64,000 bases of DNA from Nocardia niigatensis NBRC 100131 (GTDB lineage Bacteria > Actinomycetota > Actinomycetes > Mycobacteriales > Mycobacteriaceae): contig NZ_BAGC01000033.1 of the NCBI RefSeq assembly GCF_000308655.1, positions 221,647 to 285,646 of the forward strand, read 5' to 3'. The translations under genes and the position numbers were made by a program. Each line of letters starts with the position of its first letter. Position 1 is the first letter of the stretch. This document shows positions 16,667 through 25,535 of the stretch, in pieces. The notes beneath the pieces were generated by a model, which worked only from the letters and a program-made list of their open reading frames with translations, was not told where the DNA came from and ran no database searches.

Positions 16667-16972
16667 GTGGAAGCGTTGATCTATGGGTACGTGCGTGACG
16701 ATTTGGCCGACGGCCGCAGCGAAGAGCTGGAGAACGCCATGTGCGGACTCGCTCGATCCGCCGGCCTCTGCTTCGCCGCCACGTTCCATGAATCGACCCC
16801 CGGCGACGGCACCGCATTCGCGGAGCTGACCGCCGAACTCAAGCGCGCCGATGCCCACCACGTGGTGGTGCCGTCGCTCGATCACCTTGCGGGCCAGACG
16901 ATTCCGCGTGATCTGCTGATCGCGAAACTGGCGCACGAGGCCTCCGTCAAGATCTGGGCCGTAGAGCACTAG
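16667..16972 (+). CDS. Small serine-recombinase N-terminal-like protein
   Basis: About 101 residues from GTG 16667, which follows a strong AACGGAGG site; ATG 16634 in the same frame would add 11 residues. The opening EALIYGYVRDDL resembles the first strand of a resolvase/invertase catalytic domain, and DAHHVVVPSLDHLAG resembles its D-x-x-x-x-S/L-D-R strand. The catalytic Ser and a DNA-binding domain are not evident, so it is probably not an active recombinase. It is divergent from the XRE/TPR regulator, which suggests a functional pair. Function unknown. Confidence 0.72.
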   Translation: MEALIYGYVRDDLADGRSEELENAMCGLARSAGLCFAATFHESTPGDGTAFAELTAELKRADAHHVVVPSLDHLAGQTIPRDLLIAKLAHEASVKIWAVEH

Positions 16973-16987
16973 CCGACGAGACGACAG

Positions 16988-17015
16988 CCGCACCTGCGCC
17001 GGAACGCAGGTGCGG
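16988..17015. terminator. Hairpin between convergent genes
   Basis: An 11-bp perfect stem, CCGCACCTGCG / CGCAGGTGCGG, with a 6-nt loop lies between the ends of the resolvase-like gene and the PAC2 gene. It probably terminates both transcripts. Confidence 0.75.
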
Positions 17016-17056
17016 CAATGGTTTCGGTGTCGGAGCCGGTTGGCAGGAGCCGGTGG

Positions 17057-17950
17057 TCAGAGGCCGAAGCCGCCCCGGCCGCGGCGGCGTAGGTACTTCT
17101 CGAACTCGGCCGCGATGGCGTCGCCGTCGATCTTGGCCATGGCGTCGTTGATGTCGACCTCGGCATCGCCGCGCTCCTCGAGCGAGCGCACGTATTCGGC
17201 GATCTCCTCGTCGCCGGCGGTCATCTCGTTGACCGCGCCCTCCCATTCCTCGGCCTGCTCGGGCAGACCGCCGAGCGGCACCTCGACATCGAGCACATCC
17301 TCGACCCGGTGCAGTAGGGCGATGATGGCCTTGGGGTTCGGCGGCTGGGAGACGTAGTGCGGCACCGCCGCCCAGAAGGAGATGGCCGGGACGCCCGCGC
17401 GCACGCACGCGTCCTGCAGCACTCCGGTAATACCGGTCGGTCCCTCGTAGCGAGTCTGTTCCAGGTTGAAGCGTTCCGCGGCTTCCTTGTTATAGGCGGT
17501 GCCGGTGACCGGAACCGGCCGGGTGTGCGGAGTATCGGCCAGCAGCGCGCCGAGAATCACCACCGTGGACACCCCGAGCTGTTCGACGAATTCGAGGATG
17601 TCATTACAGAAGCTGCGCCAGCGCATATTCGGTTCGACGCCACGCAGCAGCACGACATCCCGATCGCTGCCCGGGGGCGAACACACCGACAGCATCGCCG
17701 AGGGCCACTGGATCTCGCGGGTAACCCCGTCAACCTGCCGGACCGTCGGCCGGTTGACCTGATAGTCGTAATAATCCTCGGAGTCGAGCTCGGCCAGTGG
17801 CTGCGCGTCCCAGATCAGTTCCAGATGCTCGACCGCGCCACTGGCGGCATCGGCGGCATCGTTCCAGCCTTCGAAGGCGGCCACGAGCACCGGATCCCGC
17901 AGCGTAGGCAGGTCCGATTCGGGTGGCACCGGGGATTCACTGGCGTTCAC
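17057..17950 (-). CDS. PAC2-family protein (Rv2125-like)
   Basis: A 297-residue member of the PAC2 (proteasome assembly chaperone 2) family starting at ATG 17950. Typical segments are VLVAAFEGWNDAADAASGAV near the N-terminus, LLRGVEPNMRWRSFCNDILE, VVILGALLADTPHTRPVPVTG and GVLQDACVRAGVPAISFWAAVPHYVSQPPNPKA. Actinobacterial PAC2 proteins are structurally related to eukaryotic proteasome chaperones but have no proven bacterial proteasome role. It is divergent from metH, an arrangement I recall from M. tuberculosis (Rv2125 and Rv2124c). Confidence 0.9.
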   Translation of the reverse strand: MNASESPVPPESDLPTLRDPVLVAAFEGWNDAADAASGAVEHLELIWDAQPLAELDSEDYYDYQVNRPTVRQVDGVTREIQWPSAMLSVCSPPGSDRDVVLLRGVEPNMRWRSFCNDILEFVEQLGVSTVVILGALLADTPHTRPVPVTGTAYNKEAAERFNLEQTRYEGPTGITGVLQDACVRAGVPAISFWAAVPHYVSQPPNPKAIIALLHRVEDVLDVEVPLGGLPEQAEEWEGAVNEMTAGDEEIAEYVRSLEERGDAEVDINDAMAKIDGDAIAAEFEKYLRRRGRGGFGL

Positions 17951-18065
17951 CCGGTCAGCCTACGGTGTGCGTAGACGCAGTGTGCATGCGACGCGCAATG
18001 TGGGACTCGGGCTACCACGCACACCGACGCGGGGATTGTCGGGCGTTCCCACTACTCTTGGGTAC

Positions 18066-21000
18066 ATGTCTGTACGCAGCCGCGCCGAATTCGACACCAC
18101 CCTCTTGGACACGCTCAGACGGCGTGTCGTAATCGGGGACGGTGCGATGGGCACGATGCTGCAGGCCGCGGATCTCACTCTCGACGATTTCCGCGGCCTC
18201 GAGGGATGCAACGAAATCCTCAATGAAACCCGCCCCGACGTGCTGCGCCACATCCACCGGGCCTATTTCGAGGCCGGCGCCGACGCCGTCGAAACCAATA
18301 CCTTCGGGTGCAATCTCCCCAACCTCGCCGATTACGACATCTCCGACCGTATTCGCGACCTGTCCGAGCGGGGCACCCGCCTCGCCCGCGAGGTGGCCGA
18401 CGAGATGGGACCCTCGGCCGACGGGACCGCCCGGTACGTGCTGGGTTCCATGGGCCCCGGCACCAAGCTGCCGACCCTGGGTCACGCGCCCTACGCGGCC
18501 CTGCGCGACGCCTACAGTGAGGCCGCGCTCGGGATGCTCGACGGTGGCGCCGACGCCATCCTCATCGAAACCTGCCAGGACCTGCTGCAGGTCAAGGCCG
18601 CCGTCACCGGCAGCCATCGGGCCATGGACAAGGCCGGGCGCCGGATCCCGATCATCGCGCACGTGACCATGGAGACCACCGGCACCATGCTGGTCGGCTC
18701 CGAGATCGGCGCCGCGCTGACCGCGCTGGAGAAGCTCGGCATCGACATGATCGGGCTGAACTGCGCCACCGGCCCGGACGAGATGAGCGAGCACCTGCGT
18801 CATCTGTCCAGGCACGCGCAGCTGCCGGTGTCGGTCATGCCGAACGCCGGCCTGCCGATCCTCGGCGCGAACGGGGCGGAGTACCCGCTCACGCCGGAAG
18901 AGCTGGCGGTCGCGTTGAGCCAGTTCGTGTCCGAGTTCGGGCTGTCGCTGGTCGGCGGCTGCTGTGGCACCACTCCCGAGCACATCCGGCAGGTGGCCGA
19001 GGCGGTGCGCGAGGTCCAGCAGGCCAAGCGGGATCCGGTGCACGAGCCGAGCGTGTCCTCCGTCTACAGCTCGGTCCCGTTCGAGCAGGACGCCTCGATC
19101 CTGATGATCGGCGAGCGCACGAATGCCAACGGCTCCAAGGCATTCCGTGAGGCCATGCTGGCCGGCGACTGGCAGAAGTGCCTCGACATCGCCAAGGACC
19201 AGACCCGCGACGGCGCCCACATGCTGGACCTCTGCGTCGACTACGTGGGCCGCGACGGCACCGCCGACATGACCGAGCTGGCGTCCCGGCTGGCGACCGC
19301 GTCCACCCTGCCGATCATGCTGGACTCCACCGAAACCCCGGTGCTGAAGGCCGGTTTGGAGCACCTGGGCGGGCGCTGCGCGGTCAACTCGGTCAACTAC
19401 GAGGACGGCGCGGGCCCGGATTCGCGGTTCCAGCAGACCATGGCGCTGGTCGCCGAGCACGGCGCGGCCGTGGTGGCGCTGACCATCGACGAGAACGGCC
19501 AGGCGCGCACCGCCGAGCACAAGGTGGAGATCGCCGAGCGGCTCATCGAGGACATCACCGCCAACTGGGGTCTCGCCGAGTCCGACATCATCATCGACAC
19601 GCTGACCTTCACCCTCGGCACCGGCCAGGAGGAGTCGCGGCGCGACGGCATCGAAACCATCGAGGCCATCCGCGAACTCAAGAAGCGGCATCCGAATGTG
19701 CAGACCACACTGGGCCTTTCGAACATCTCCTTCGGCCTGAACGCGGCTGCGCGGCAGGTGCTCAACTCGGTGTTCATGAACGAGTGCGTCGAGGCGGGCC
19801 TGGACTCGGCCATCGTGCACGCCTCGAAGATCCTGCCCATGGCGCGGATTCCGGAGGAGCAGCGCCAGGTCGCCCTGGATCTGGTCTACGACCGCCGCAC
19901 CGAGGACTACGACCCGCTGCAGAAGCTGATGGCGCTGTTCGAGGGCGTGTCGGCGGCCTCGTCGAAGGCGTCGCGGGCCGAGGAACTGGCGGCACTGCCG
20001 CTGTTCGAGCGCCTGGAGCGCCGCATCGTGGACGGCGAGAAGGCCGGCATGGACGCGGATCTGGACGCGGCCATGGCCGAGGTCCCGCCGCTGCAGATCA
20101 TCAACGAGACGCTGCTGGCGGGCATGAAAACCGTTGGCGAGCTGTTCGGTTCGGGTCAGATGCAGCTGCCGTTCGTACTGCAGTCGGCCGAGACCATGAA
20201 GACCGCGGTCGCCTACCTGGAACCGCACATGGAGGCCACCGACGACTCGGGCAAGGGCCGCATCGTGCTGGCCACCGTCAAGGGCGACGTGCACGACATC
20301 GGCAAGAACCTGGTGGACATCATCCTGTCCAACAATGGCTACGAGGTCGTGAATCTCGGTATCAAGCAGCCGATTTCGACGATCCTGGATGCCGCGGTGG
20401 ACAAGAAGGCCGATGTCATCGGCATGTCCGGGTTGCTGGTGAAGTCCACCGTCGTCATGAAGGAGAACCTGGAGGAGCTCAACGCCCGCGGTGTCGCGGA
20501 GCAGTTCCCGGTGCTCCTGGGTGGCGCGGCGCTGACCCGTGCGTACGTGGAGAACGATCTCACCGCCGTGTACGACGGCGAGGTGCACTACGCGCGTGAC
20601 GCCTTCGAGGGCCTGCGGCTCATGGACGAGATCATGACCGTCAAGCGTGGTGGCGGGCTGGATCCGGATTCGCCGGAGGCCGTCGCGGCCCGGGAGAAGG
20701 CGGCCGAGCGCAAGGCGCGCCACGAACGGTCCCAGCGCATCGCCCGCGAGCGCAAGGCCGCCGAGGTGCCCATCGAGGTGCCGGAACGTTCAGATGTGGC
20801 CGCGGAGCTGCCGGTGCCGACGCCGCCGTTCTGGGGCTCGCGGATCGTGAAGGGCCTGTCGGTCAACGAGTACTCCGGTCTGCTCGACGAGCGGGCGCTG
20901 TTCCTCGGCCAGTGGGGTCTGCGCGGCCAGCGTGGCGGCGAGGGGCCCTCCTACGAGGAGCTGGTGGAGACCGAAGGCCGTCCACGCCTGCGGTATTGGC

Positions 21001-21644
21001 TGGACCGGCTGACCGCCGAGGGCGTGCTGCAGCATGCCGCGGTGGTGTACGGGTACTTCCCGGCGGTGTCCGAGGGTGACGATGTGATTGTTCTCACCGA
21101 GCCGAATCCCGATGCGCCGGAACGCTTCCGGTTCACCTTCCCGCGTCAGCAACGCGACCGGTTCCTCTGCATCGCGGACTTCGTTCGCTCACGCGAATAC
21201 GCGAAGCAGACCGGGCAGGTCGATGTGCTGCCGTTCCAACTGGTCACCATGGGCAAGCCCATCGCCGACTTCGCCAATGTGCTGTTCGCGGGCGACAATT
21301 ACCGCGACTATCTCGAGGTGCACGGCATCGGTGTGCAACTCACCGAAGCGCTCGCCGAGTTTTGGCACCGCCGGATCCGGGAAGAACTCACACTGGAAGG
21401 ACATTCGGTCGCCGACGAGGATCCCGCCGATGTGTCGGACTACTTCAAACTCGGATACCGTGGCGCACGGTACTCGTTCGGTTATGGCGCCTGCCCGGAT
21501 CTGGAGGATCGGGCCAAACTCGTTGAACTGCTGGATGCCGGCCGGATCGGAGTGATGCTGTCGGAGGAGCTGCAACTGCATCCGGAGCAGTCCACGGATG
21601 CGTTCGTGCTGCTGCACCCGGAAGCCAAGTACTTCAACGCTTAA
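18066..21644 (+). CDS. metH: Cobalamin-dependent methionine synthase
   Basis: A 1192-residue MetH transferring methyl from 5-methyltetrahydrofolate through cobalamin to homocysteine. Domains in order: homocysteine/zinc (~15-340, with LNCATGP and GGCCGTTPEHI supplying the zinc cysteines), pterin-binding (~365-620, MIGERTNANGSKAFREA), B12 cap and B12-binding (~640-880, GDVHDIGKNLVD with the cobalt-ligating His743) and the SAM-dependent reactivation domain (~900-1192, GYRGARYSFGYGACPD). Length is normal for the family. ATG 18066 gives the standard N-terminus; only a weak ribosome site is visible. No cobalamin riboswitch was seen upstream. Confidence 0.98.
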   Translation: MSVRSRAEFDTTLLDTLRRRVVIGDGAMGTMLQAADLTLDDFRGLEGCNEILNETRPDVLRHIHRAYFEAGADAVETNTFGCNLPNLADYDISDRIRDLSERGTRLAREVADEMGPSADGTARYVLGSMGPGTKLPTLGHAPYAALRDAYSEAALGMLDGGADAILIETCQDLLQVKAAVTGSHRAMDKAGRRIPIIAHVTMETTGTMLVGSEIGAALTALEKLGIDMIGLNCATGPDEMSEHLRHLSRHAQLPVSVMPNAGLPILGANGAEYPLTPEELAVALSQFVSEFGLSLVGGCCGTTPEHIRQVAEAVREVQQAKRDPVHEPSVSSVYSSVPFEQDASILMIGERTNANGSKAFREAMLAGDWQKCLDIAKDQTRDGAHMLDLCVDYVGRDGTADMTELASRLATASTLPIMLDSTETPVLKAGLEHLGGRCAVNSVNYEDGAGPDSRFQQTMALVAEHGAAVVALTIDENGQARTAEHKVEIAERLIEDITANWGLAESDIIIDTLTFTLGTGQEESRRDGIETIEAIRELKKRHPNVQTTLGLSNISFGLNAAARQVLNSVFMNECVEAGLDSAIVHASKILPMARIPEEQRQVALDLVYDRRTEDYDPLQKLMALFEGVSAASSKASRAEELAALPLFERLERRIVDGEKAGMDADLDAAMAEVPPLQIINETLLAGMKTVGELFGSGQMQLPFVLQSAETMKTAVAYLEPHMEATDDSGKGRIVLATVKGDVHDIGKNLVDIILSNNGYEVVNLGIKQPISTILDAAVDKKADVIGMSGLLVKSTVVMKENLEELNARGVAEQFPVLLGGAALTRAYVENDLTAVYDGEVHYARDAFEGLRLMDEIMTVKRGGGLDPDSPEAVAAREKAAERKARHERSQRIARERKAAEVPIEVPERSDVAAELPVPTPPFWGSRIVKGLSVNEYSGLLDERALFLGQWGLRGQRGGEGPSYEELVETEGRPRLRYWLDRLTAEGVLQHAAVVYGYFPAVSEGDDVIVLTEPNPDAPERFRFTFPRQQRDRFLCIADFVRSREYAKQTGQVDVLPFQLVTMGKPIADFANVLFAGDNYRDYLEVHGIGVQLTEALAEFWHRRIREELTLEGHSVADEDPADVSDYFKLGYRGARYSFGYGACPDLEDRAKLVELLDAGRIGVMLSEELQLHPEQSTDAFVLLHPEAKYFNA

Positions 21645-21663
21645 AATTCTCACCAGTTTTCCG

Positions 21664-21704
21664 GGCTTTCGCGCAGAGTTGCAGGGGTGCTCGGCGCGAA
21701 AGCC
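21664..21704. terminator. Inverted repeat between metH and the kinase gene
   Basis: An 11-bp perfect inverted repeat, GGCTTTCGCGC / GCGCGAAAGCC, with a ~19-nt loop lies in the 80 bp between metH and the Ser/Thr kinase. There is no T-tract, so it could be a terminator or an operator. Confidence 0.55.
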
Positions 21705-21724
21705 AGCAGGAGGGGCACAACCAC

Positions 21725-23425
21725 ATGAGCGCAGACCGGCTGATTGCGGGGCGGTACCGGCTAACGGATCCGATCGGCACCGGTGCGATGGGGGTCGTGT
21801 GGCGCGCGACCGATGTTCGGCTGCGGCGCACGGTCGCGGTCAAGCAATTGCTCCTGACACCGGGGCTGACCCGGTCGCAGGCCGTGGAGGCCAGGATGCG
21901 GGCGATGCGCGAGGGGCGCATCGCGGCGCGACTGCATCATCCCAACGCCGTCACCGTGTTCGACGTGGCGGAGGAGGACGGCCAGCCCTGGCTGGTCATG
22001 GAATACGTGAACGCCGTCAGCCTGGCGGCGCTCATGCGGGAGAAGGGCAAGCTCGAGCCGGTCGAGGTGGCGCGGATCGGGGCCAAGGTCGCCGAGGCGC
22101 TGGCCGCGGCGCACAAGGCTGGGATCGTGCACCGGGATGTCAAGCCCGCCAACATCCTGGTGGCCGATGACGGGACGGTGAAGATCACCGACTTCGGCAT
22201 CTCGCGGGCCACCGGCGACGTCACCGTCACCTCCACCGGGTTCCTGGCGGGCACGCCCGCCTACCTGTCGCCGGAGGTGGCGCGCGGCGAGAACCCGGAG
22301 CCGACCTCCGACGTATTCGCTTTGGGCTCAACGCTCTACGCGGCGGTCGAGGGGAAGCCGCCCTTCGGTGAGGGCGACAACCCGCTCGCGGTGCTGCACT
22401 CGGTGGCGCGCGCCCAGGTGCCGCCGCCGACGCATGCCGGGGCGCTCGCGCCGGTGCTGATGGACCTGCTCGCCGCCGAGGGCGCGGACCGGCCGACGAT
22501 GGTGCAGGCCGCGGAACGACTGCAGGCCGTGGCGGAAGGGCGGGCCCCGGCCGTGCCCGTGCAGCCGACCAAGGTGCTACCCGCCATGAGTGCCGCTGCC
22601 CCCGTGGACGGTTCGGCCGCCACGACGGTGATGTCGAGCTCGCGCAGCGGTGCGCCCAGCAACGCCGCCGACGCCACCGTGCACGTCGACATGTCCGAGG
22701 ACGGGTCGTCGCGCGGCACGGTGCCCGGGTCGCCGCCGCCCGGCATCGGCGCCGGCGCGGCGAAATCGGGTGGCGGGGACCGGAATCCGCGGCAGCTGGT
22801 CATGGTGGCGGTCGGTGTGGTGGCGGCGCTGGTGCTGGCCACGGTGATCGCGCTGGCCGTCAACCACAATGGCGGCGGCAATGCGCCGCAGGCGGACAAC
22901 GGCGGCTCGGTCACGGCCACGCCGATCCCGGCGACCTCCCCGGACAATATGGGCCCGGCCGATACCGGCGCCCAGCAGCCCACCCGGAACGGCGAGGCGG
23001 GCGCGGCCACCCACGCCGTGACCACCACACCCGCGCCGACCTCGTCGGCGGCGCCCACGTCCTCGGCCCGCCCGAGCACCACCACGGCGCCGCCGTCCTC
23101 GACGACCCCGTTCGGCCCGCCGCCCGCCACCTCGGTGGCCTCGTTCATCCAGGGCTACTACGGCATGCTTCCCGGCAATGTCGGCGGTGCGTGGTCGATG
23201 CTGTCGCCCGGCTACCAGTCGTCCACGGGCGGCTACAACAGCTACGCGCAGTTCTGGAACGGCATCTCCTCGGTCAGTGTCGGCGCGGTGACGCCCAACG
23301 GCGACAACCGTGCGGTCGTGGCACTCACCTATGTGTCGAAGAACGGTCAGGTGTCCACCGAGAACCGCTGGATCCAGGTCGACTCCTCGACGGGTCATCT
23401 CCTGATCGCGGCCTCCGGCCTCTGA
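21725..23425 (+). CDS. Transmembrane Ser/Thr protein kinase (Pkn family)
   Basis: A 566-residue kinase with an AGGAGGGG site before ATG 21725. The cytosolic kinase domain (~10-265) has GTGAMGVVW (glycine loop), VAVKQ (ATP lysine), HRDVKPANIL (catalytic loop) and KITDFGIS. A variable juxtamembrane stretch leads to one transmembrane helix (~358-380, MVAVGVVAALVLATVIALAV). An extracellular Thr/Ser/Pro linker (~385-470) follows, then a ~95-residue C-terminal domain (VASFIQGYYGMLPGNVGGAW) that looks NTF2-like and may sense an external signal. No PASTA repeats. Substrates are not indicated by the neighbours. Confidence 0.95.
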   Translation: MSADRLIAGRYRLTDPIGTGAMGVVWRATDVRLRRTVAVKQLLLTPGLTRSQAVEARMRAMREGRIAARLHHPNAVTVFDVAEEDGQPWLVMEYVNAVSLAALMREKGKLEPVEVARIGAKVAEALAAAHKAGIVHRDVKPANILVADDGTVKITDFGISRATGDVTVTSTGFLAGTPAYLSPEVARGENPEPTSDVFALGSTLYAAVEGKPPFGEGDNPLAVLHSVARAQVPPPTHAGALAPVLMDLLAAEGADRPTMVQAAERLQAVAEGRAPAVPVQPTKVLPAMSAAAPVDGSAATTVMSSSRSGAPSNAADATVHVDMSEDGSSRGTVPGSPPPGIGAGAAKSGGGDRNPRQLVMVAVGVVAALVLATVIALAVNHNGGGNAPQADNGGSVTATPIPATSPDNMGPADTGAQQPTRNGEAGAATHAVTTTPAPTSSAAPTSSARPSTTTAPPSSTTPFGPPPATSVASFIQGYYGMLPGNVGGAWSMLSPGYQSSTGGYNSYAQFWNGISSVSVGAVTPNGDNRAVVALTYVSKNGQVSTENRWIQVDSSTGHLLIAASGL

Positions 23426-23443
23426 CCGGACCCCGATAGGCTG

Positions 23444-23478
23444 AACCGGCTCCGCCCGCGCGGCGGGGCCGGTTTTTC
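23444..23478 (+). terminator. Intrinsic terminator after the kinase gene
   Basis: A GC-rich stem, AACCGGCtCCGCC / GGCGGGGCCGGTT, is followed by a T run, just after the kinase stop codon. Confidence 0.8.
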
Positions 23479-23508
23479 GTCGACGGTGTGCGGAGGGAGT
23501 TCGAGTCG

Positions 23509-24183
23509 GTGGCGCGTTTGGACGCGGTGTTGTGGGATATGGACGGAACGCTGCTGGACTCGGAAAAGCTCTGGGACATGGCATTGCGCGAGTTGGCCGC
23601 CGAGTACGGCCGCGAGCTGACCGACACGGTCCGGCACGCGCTCATCGGCGCCTCCGGCCCCAACGCCTTCAGAATCTTGTTCGAGGGTCTCGGCATCGAG
23701 CACACCCCCGAGGCCGTCGCCGAGGGCTCGGAGTGGATGGAACGCCGGGTCACCGAGCTGTTCCACGGCCCGGTCCCGTGGCGCCCCGGCGCTCGCGACG
23801 CCCTGGAAATGGTGCGGGCCTCCGGAATTCCCATGGCCCTGGTCACCAACACCAAGCGCTCCCTCACCGAATACGGCCTCAACACCATCGGCCGCGAATT
23901 CTTCGGCGCCACCGTCTGCGCCGACGAGGTCTCGCACGGCAAGCCGGCTCCCGACGTCTACCTCCGTGCCGCCGAACTCCTCGGCGTCGCCCCGGAAAAC
24001 GCAGTCGCCATCGAGGATTCCCCCACCGGCTCGCTCGCCGCCCAGGCCGCAGGCTGCGCCCTCCTCGTCATCCCCTGCGAGGTCGCCGTCCCCGACGCGC
24101 CCGGCCGCACCTTCCGTGGAAGCCTGGTCGGGCTCGGTGTCGCGGACCTCGAGGATCTGGTGCGGGTGCGCGCGAACTCCTGA
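23509..24183 (+). CDS. HAD-family phosphatase (beta-phosphoglucomutase-like)
   Basis: A 224-residue HAD hydrolase. The start GTG 23509 has GGAGGGA ~10 bases upstream; an in-frame GTG at 23488 would add seven residues. Motif I is DMDGTLLDSE near the N-terminus with a helical cap (~20-90); motif II is LVTNTKRS, motif III is the Lys in HGKPAPDVYL, and motif IV is AIEDSPTGSLAAQAAG. It should dephosphorylate a small metabolite or sugar phosphate; the substrate cannot be read from sequence. It lies between the kinase terminator and an orphan primase gene on the other strand. Confidence 0.92.
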   Translation: MARLDAVLWDMDGTLLDSEKLWDMALRELAAEYGRELTDTVRHALIGASGPNAFRILFEGLGIEHTPEAVAEGSEWMERRVTELFHGPVPWRPGARDALEMVRASGIPMALVTNTKRSLTEYGLNTIGREFFGATVCADEVSHGKPAPDVYLRAAELLGVAPENAVAIEDSPTGSLAAQAAGCALLVIPCEVAVPDAPGRTFRGSLVGLGVADLEDLVRVRANS

Positions 24184-24225
24184 CTCGCGGTTCCCATTCG
24201 TCCAAGCCGGTCGCGCGGGTCTGGC

Positions 24226-25233
24226 CTAGCCTGCGGGTATGGAAAGCGTGCTGGAGTTGCTGCGGGGTGTGTGCGCGGGGCGTTTCGACCCCGCTCCCCC
24301 TGCCGCCCGATCCCGCGATCGCCGCCCGCGATAGTGTTCGTCCAATACGGGCACGGGATCGAGCTCCGACACCTGATGTCCGGCATTGCAGTGATCGGTG
24401 AGATCCTTCCCATCCCGAGCCTGCACAACCCGCAGTTCATCCACCGAATCCACCAGTGAATCGGCCACTTTCGCCGCATGCCGGTACCCTGGCGCGTCCC
24501 GGTCGGCCACCACCCACACCCGATGTGCACCCTGCAGCCATTCGGCATGCTCCCGATGCCACCCGTTGGCCCCGCCCGCATTGCAGGTGGCGGTCAACCC
24601 CGCGTGCGTGGCGGTGAGCACATCCGCCTCACCCTCGCAGACGAAGACGTCCCGCCCGGTCCGCACGGCGTCGATCACCTCCGGCAGATGGAACGGAAGA
24701 CGCTCGAATCCACCGTATTCCCAACCGGTTTCGGTGCGCCGCTGCTGGTGGAAGCTCTTCACATACCCCTGCCGATGCAGCGTCCGAACCCGGAACACGC
24801 ACCCCGCCGGACTCCCGTCCGGCCACCGGTAGATGTACGCCGCCACCCGCCGCGACCTGCCGATGGGCGGCCCGAAATCCCGCTTGTGCACCGAAAGCGC
24901 CAGTCCCGCAGCCAGAATGGCCCGATCGGCCGGCCCCGGCTCCGCGGTCTCGCGCGTCACCGGCCCCCGGCGCTCCGGAGGCGCATCGAACAAGTCCCGC
25001 ACCCGCAGCCCCAGCCGCTCCAGCACCTCGACATCCGAGCATCCGGCGAAACACCGCACCACCGTCCGCTGCCGTTGCGGGTTGTATACGACGCCCAGCG
25101 ACGGCCGATGCCGCCGCCCATCCGCCTCGTGCACCGGACACAGATAGGTGGTCCATTCGCCCCCGCGCCTCCCCGGCCCGGACACCCGATTCAGCGCCCG
25201 GTTGATGGCCTCCCAGGATCCGTGACTGCCCAT
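24226..25233 (-). CDS. CHC2/Toprim primase-like protein (orphan)
   Basis: A 335-residue protein from ATG 25233. The N-terminus has a zinc-finger pattern C-x2-H...C-x3-C (CPVHEADG and RCFAGC, ~32-66). The middle holds a Toprim-like core: VFVCEGEADVLTATHAGLTA (the catalytic Glu) and RVWVVADRDAPGYRHA (the D-x-D-like pair). This layout is typical of primases on phages and actinobacterial integrative elements. No helicase, integrase or att site is visible nearby, so it looks like a stranded or domesticated element gene. The last ~30 residues are unlike the family and may be junk reading after a truncation. Confidence 0.78.
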   Translation of the reverse strand: MGSHGSWEAINRALNRVSGPGRRGGEWTTYLCPVHEADGRRHRPSLGVVYNPQRQRTVVRCFAGCSDVEVLERLGLRVRDLFDAPPERRGPVTRETAEPGPADRAILAAGLALSVHKRDFGPPIGRSRRVAAYIYRWPDGSPAGCVFRVRTLHRQGYVKSFHQQRRTETGWEYGGFERLPFHLPEVIDAVRTGRDVFVCEGEADVLTATHAGLTATCNAGGANGWHREHAEWLQGAHRVWVVADRDAPGYRHAAKVADSLVDSVDELRVVQARDGKDLTDHCNAGHQVSELDPVPVLDEHYRGRRSRDRAAGGAGSKRPAHTPRSNSSTLSIPAG

Positions 25234-25535
25234 GACGCCGGTCCTCTCACTACCGGTGTACCCCGTTCGGGAGCGTTGTCAACCGTCATGAATCCGGCTG
25301 TAGCGCAATCGAAATCAACCGCTGGATGGATGCTTGACCGCGGTCTCCGCCGGGCGCGCCCGGCCGGTGGATATCGGCTGATCCGGGGCGGCGGAGTGTC
25401 GCGACACTCTGTGGTGGCCGCCACGAACCGGGCGGCCGGTACCGCATGAAACCTCTTGGCGCGCAGGAATGGTGAGTATTCACAATCAGCGTGGAACCCG
25501 GGCGTGTCGGGCGGCGGGCGGCAAGAATGGGCCGC

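Noticed and set aside
18000..18065. A cobalamin riboswitch before metH
   Set aside because: No conserved B12-box or long structured leader is visible in the short gap to the divergent PAC2 gene.
18012..20723. A 900-codon open frame antisense to metH
   Set aside because: It is the shadow of high-GC codon use in metH; it is His/Arg-rich with no recognisable domain.
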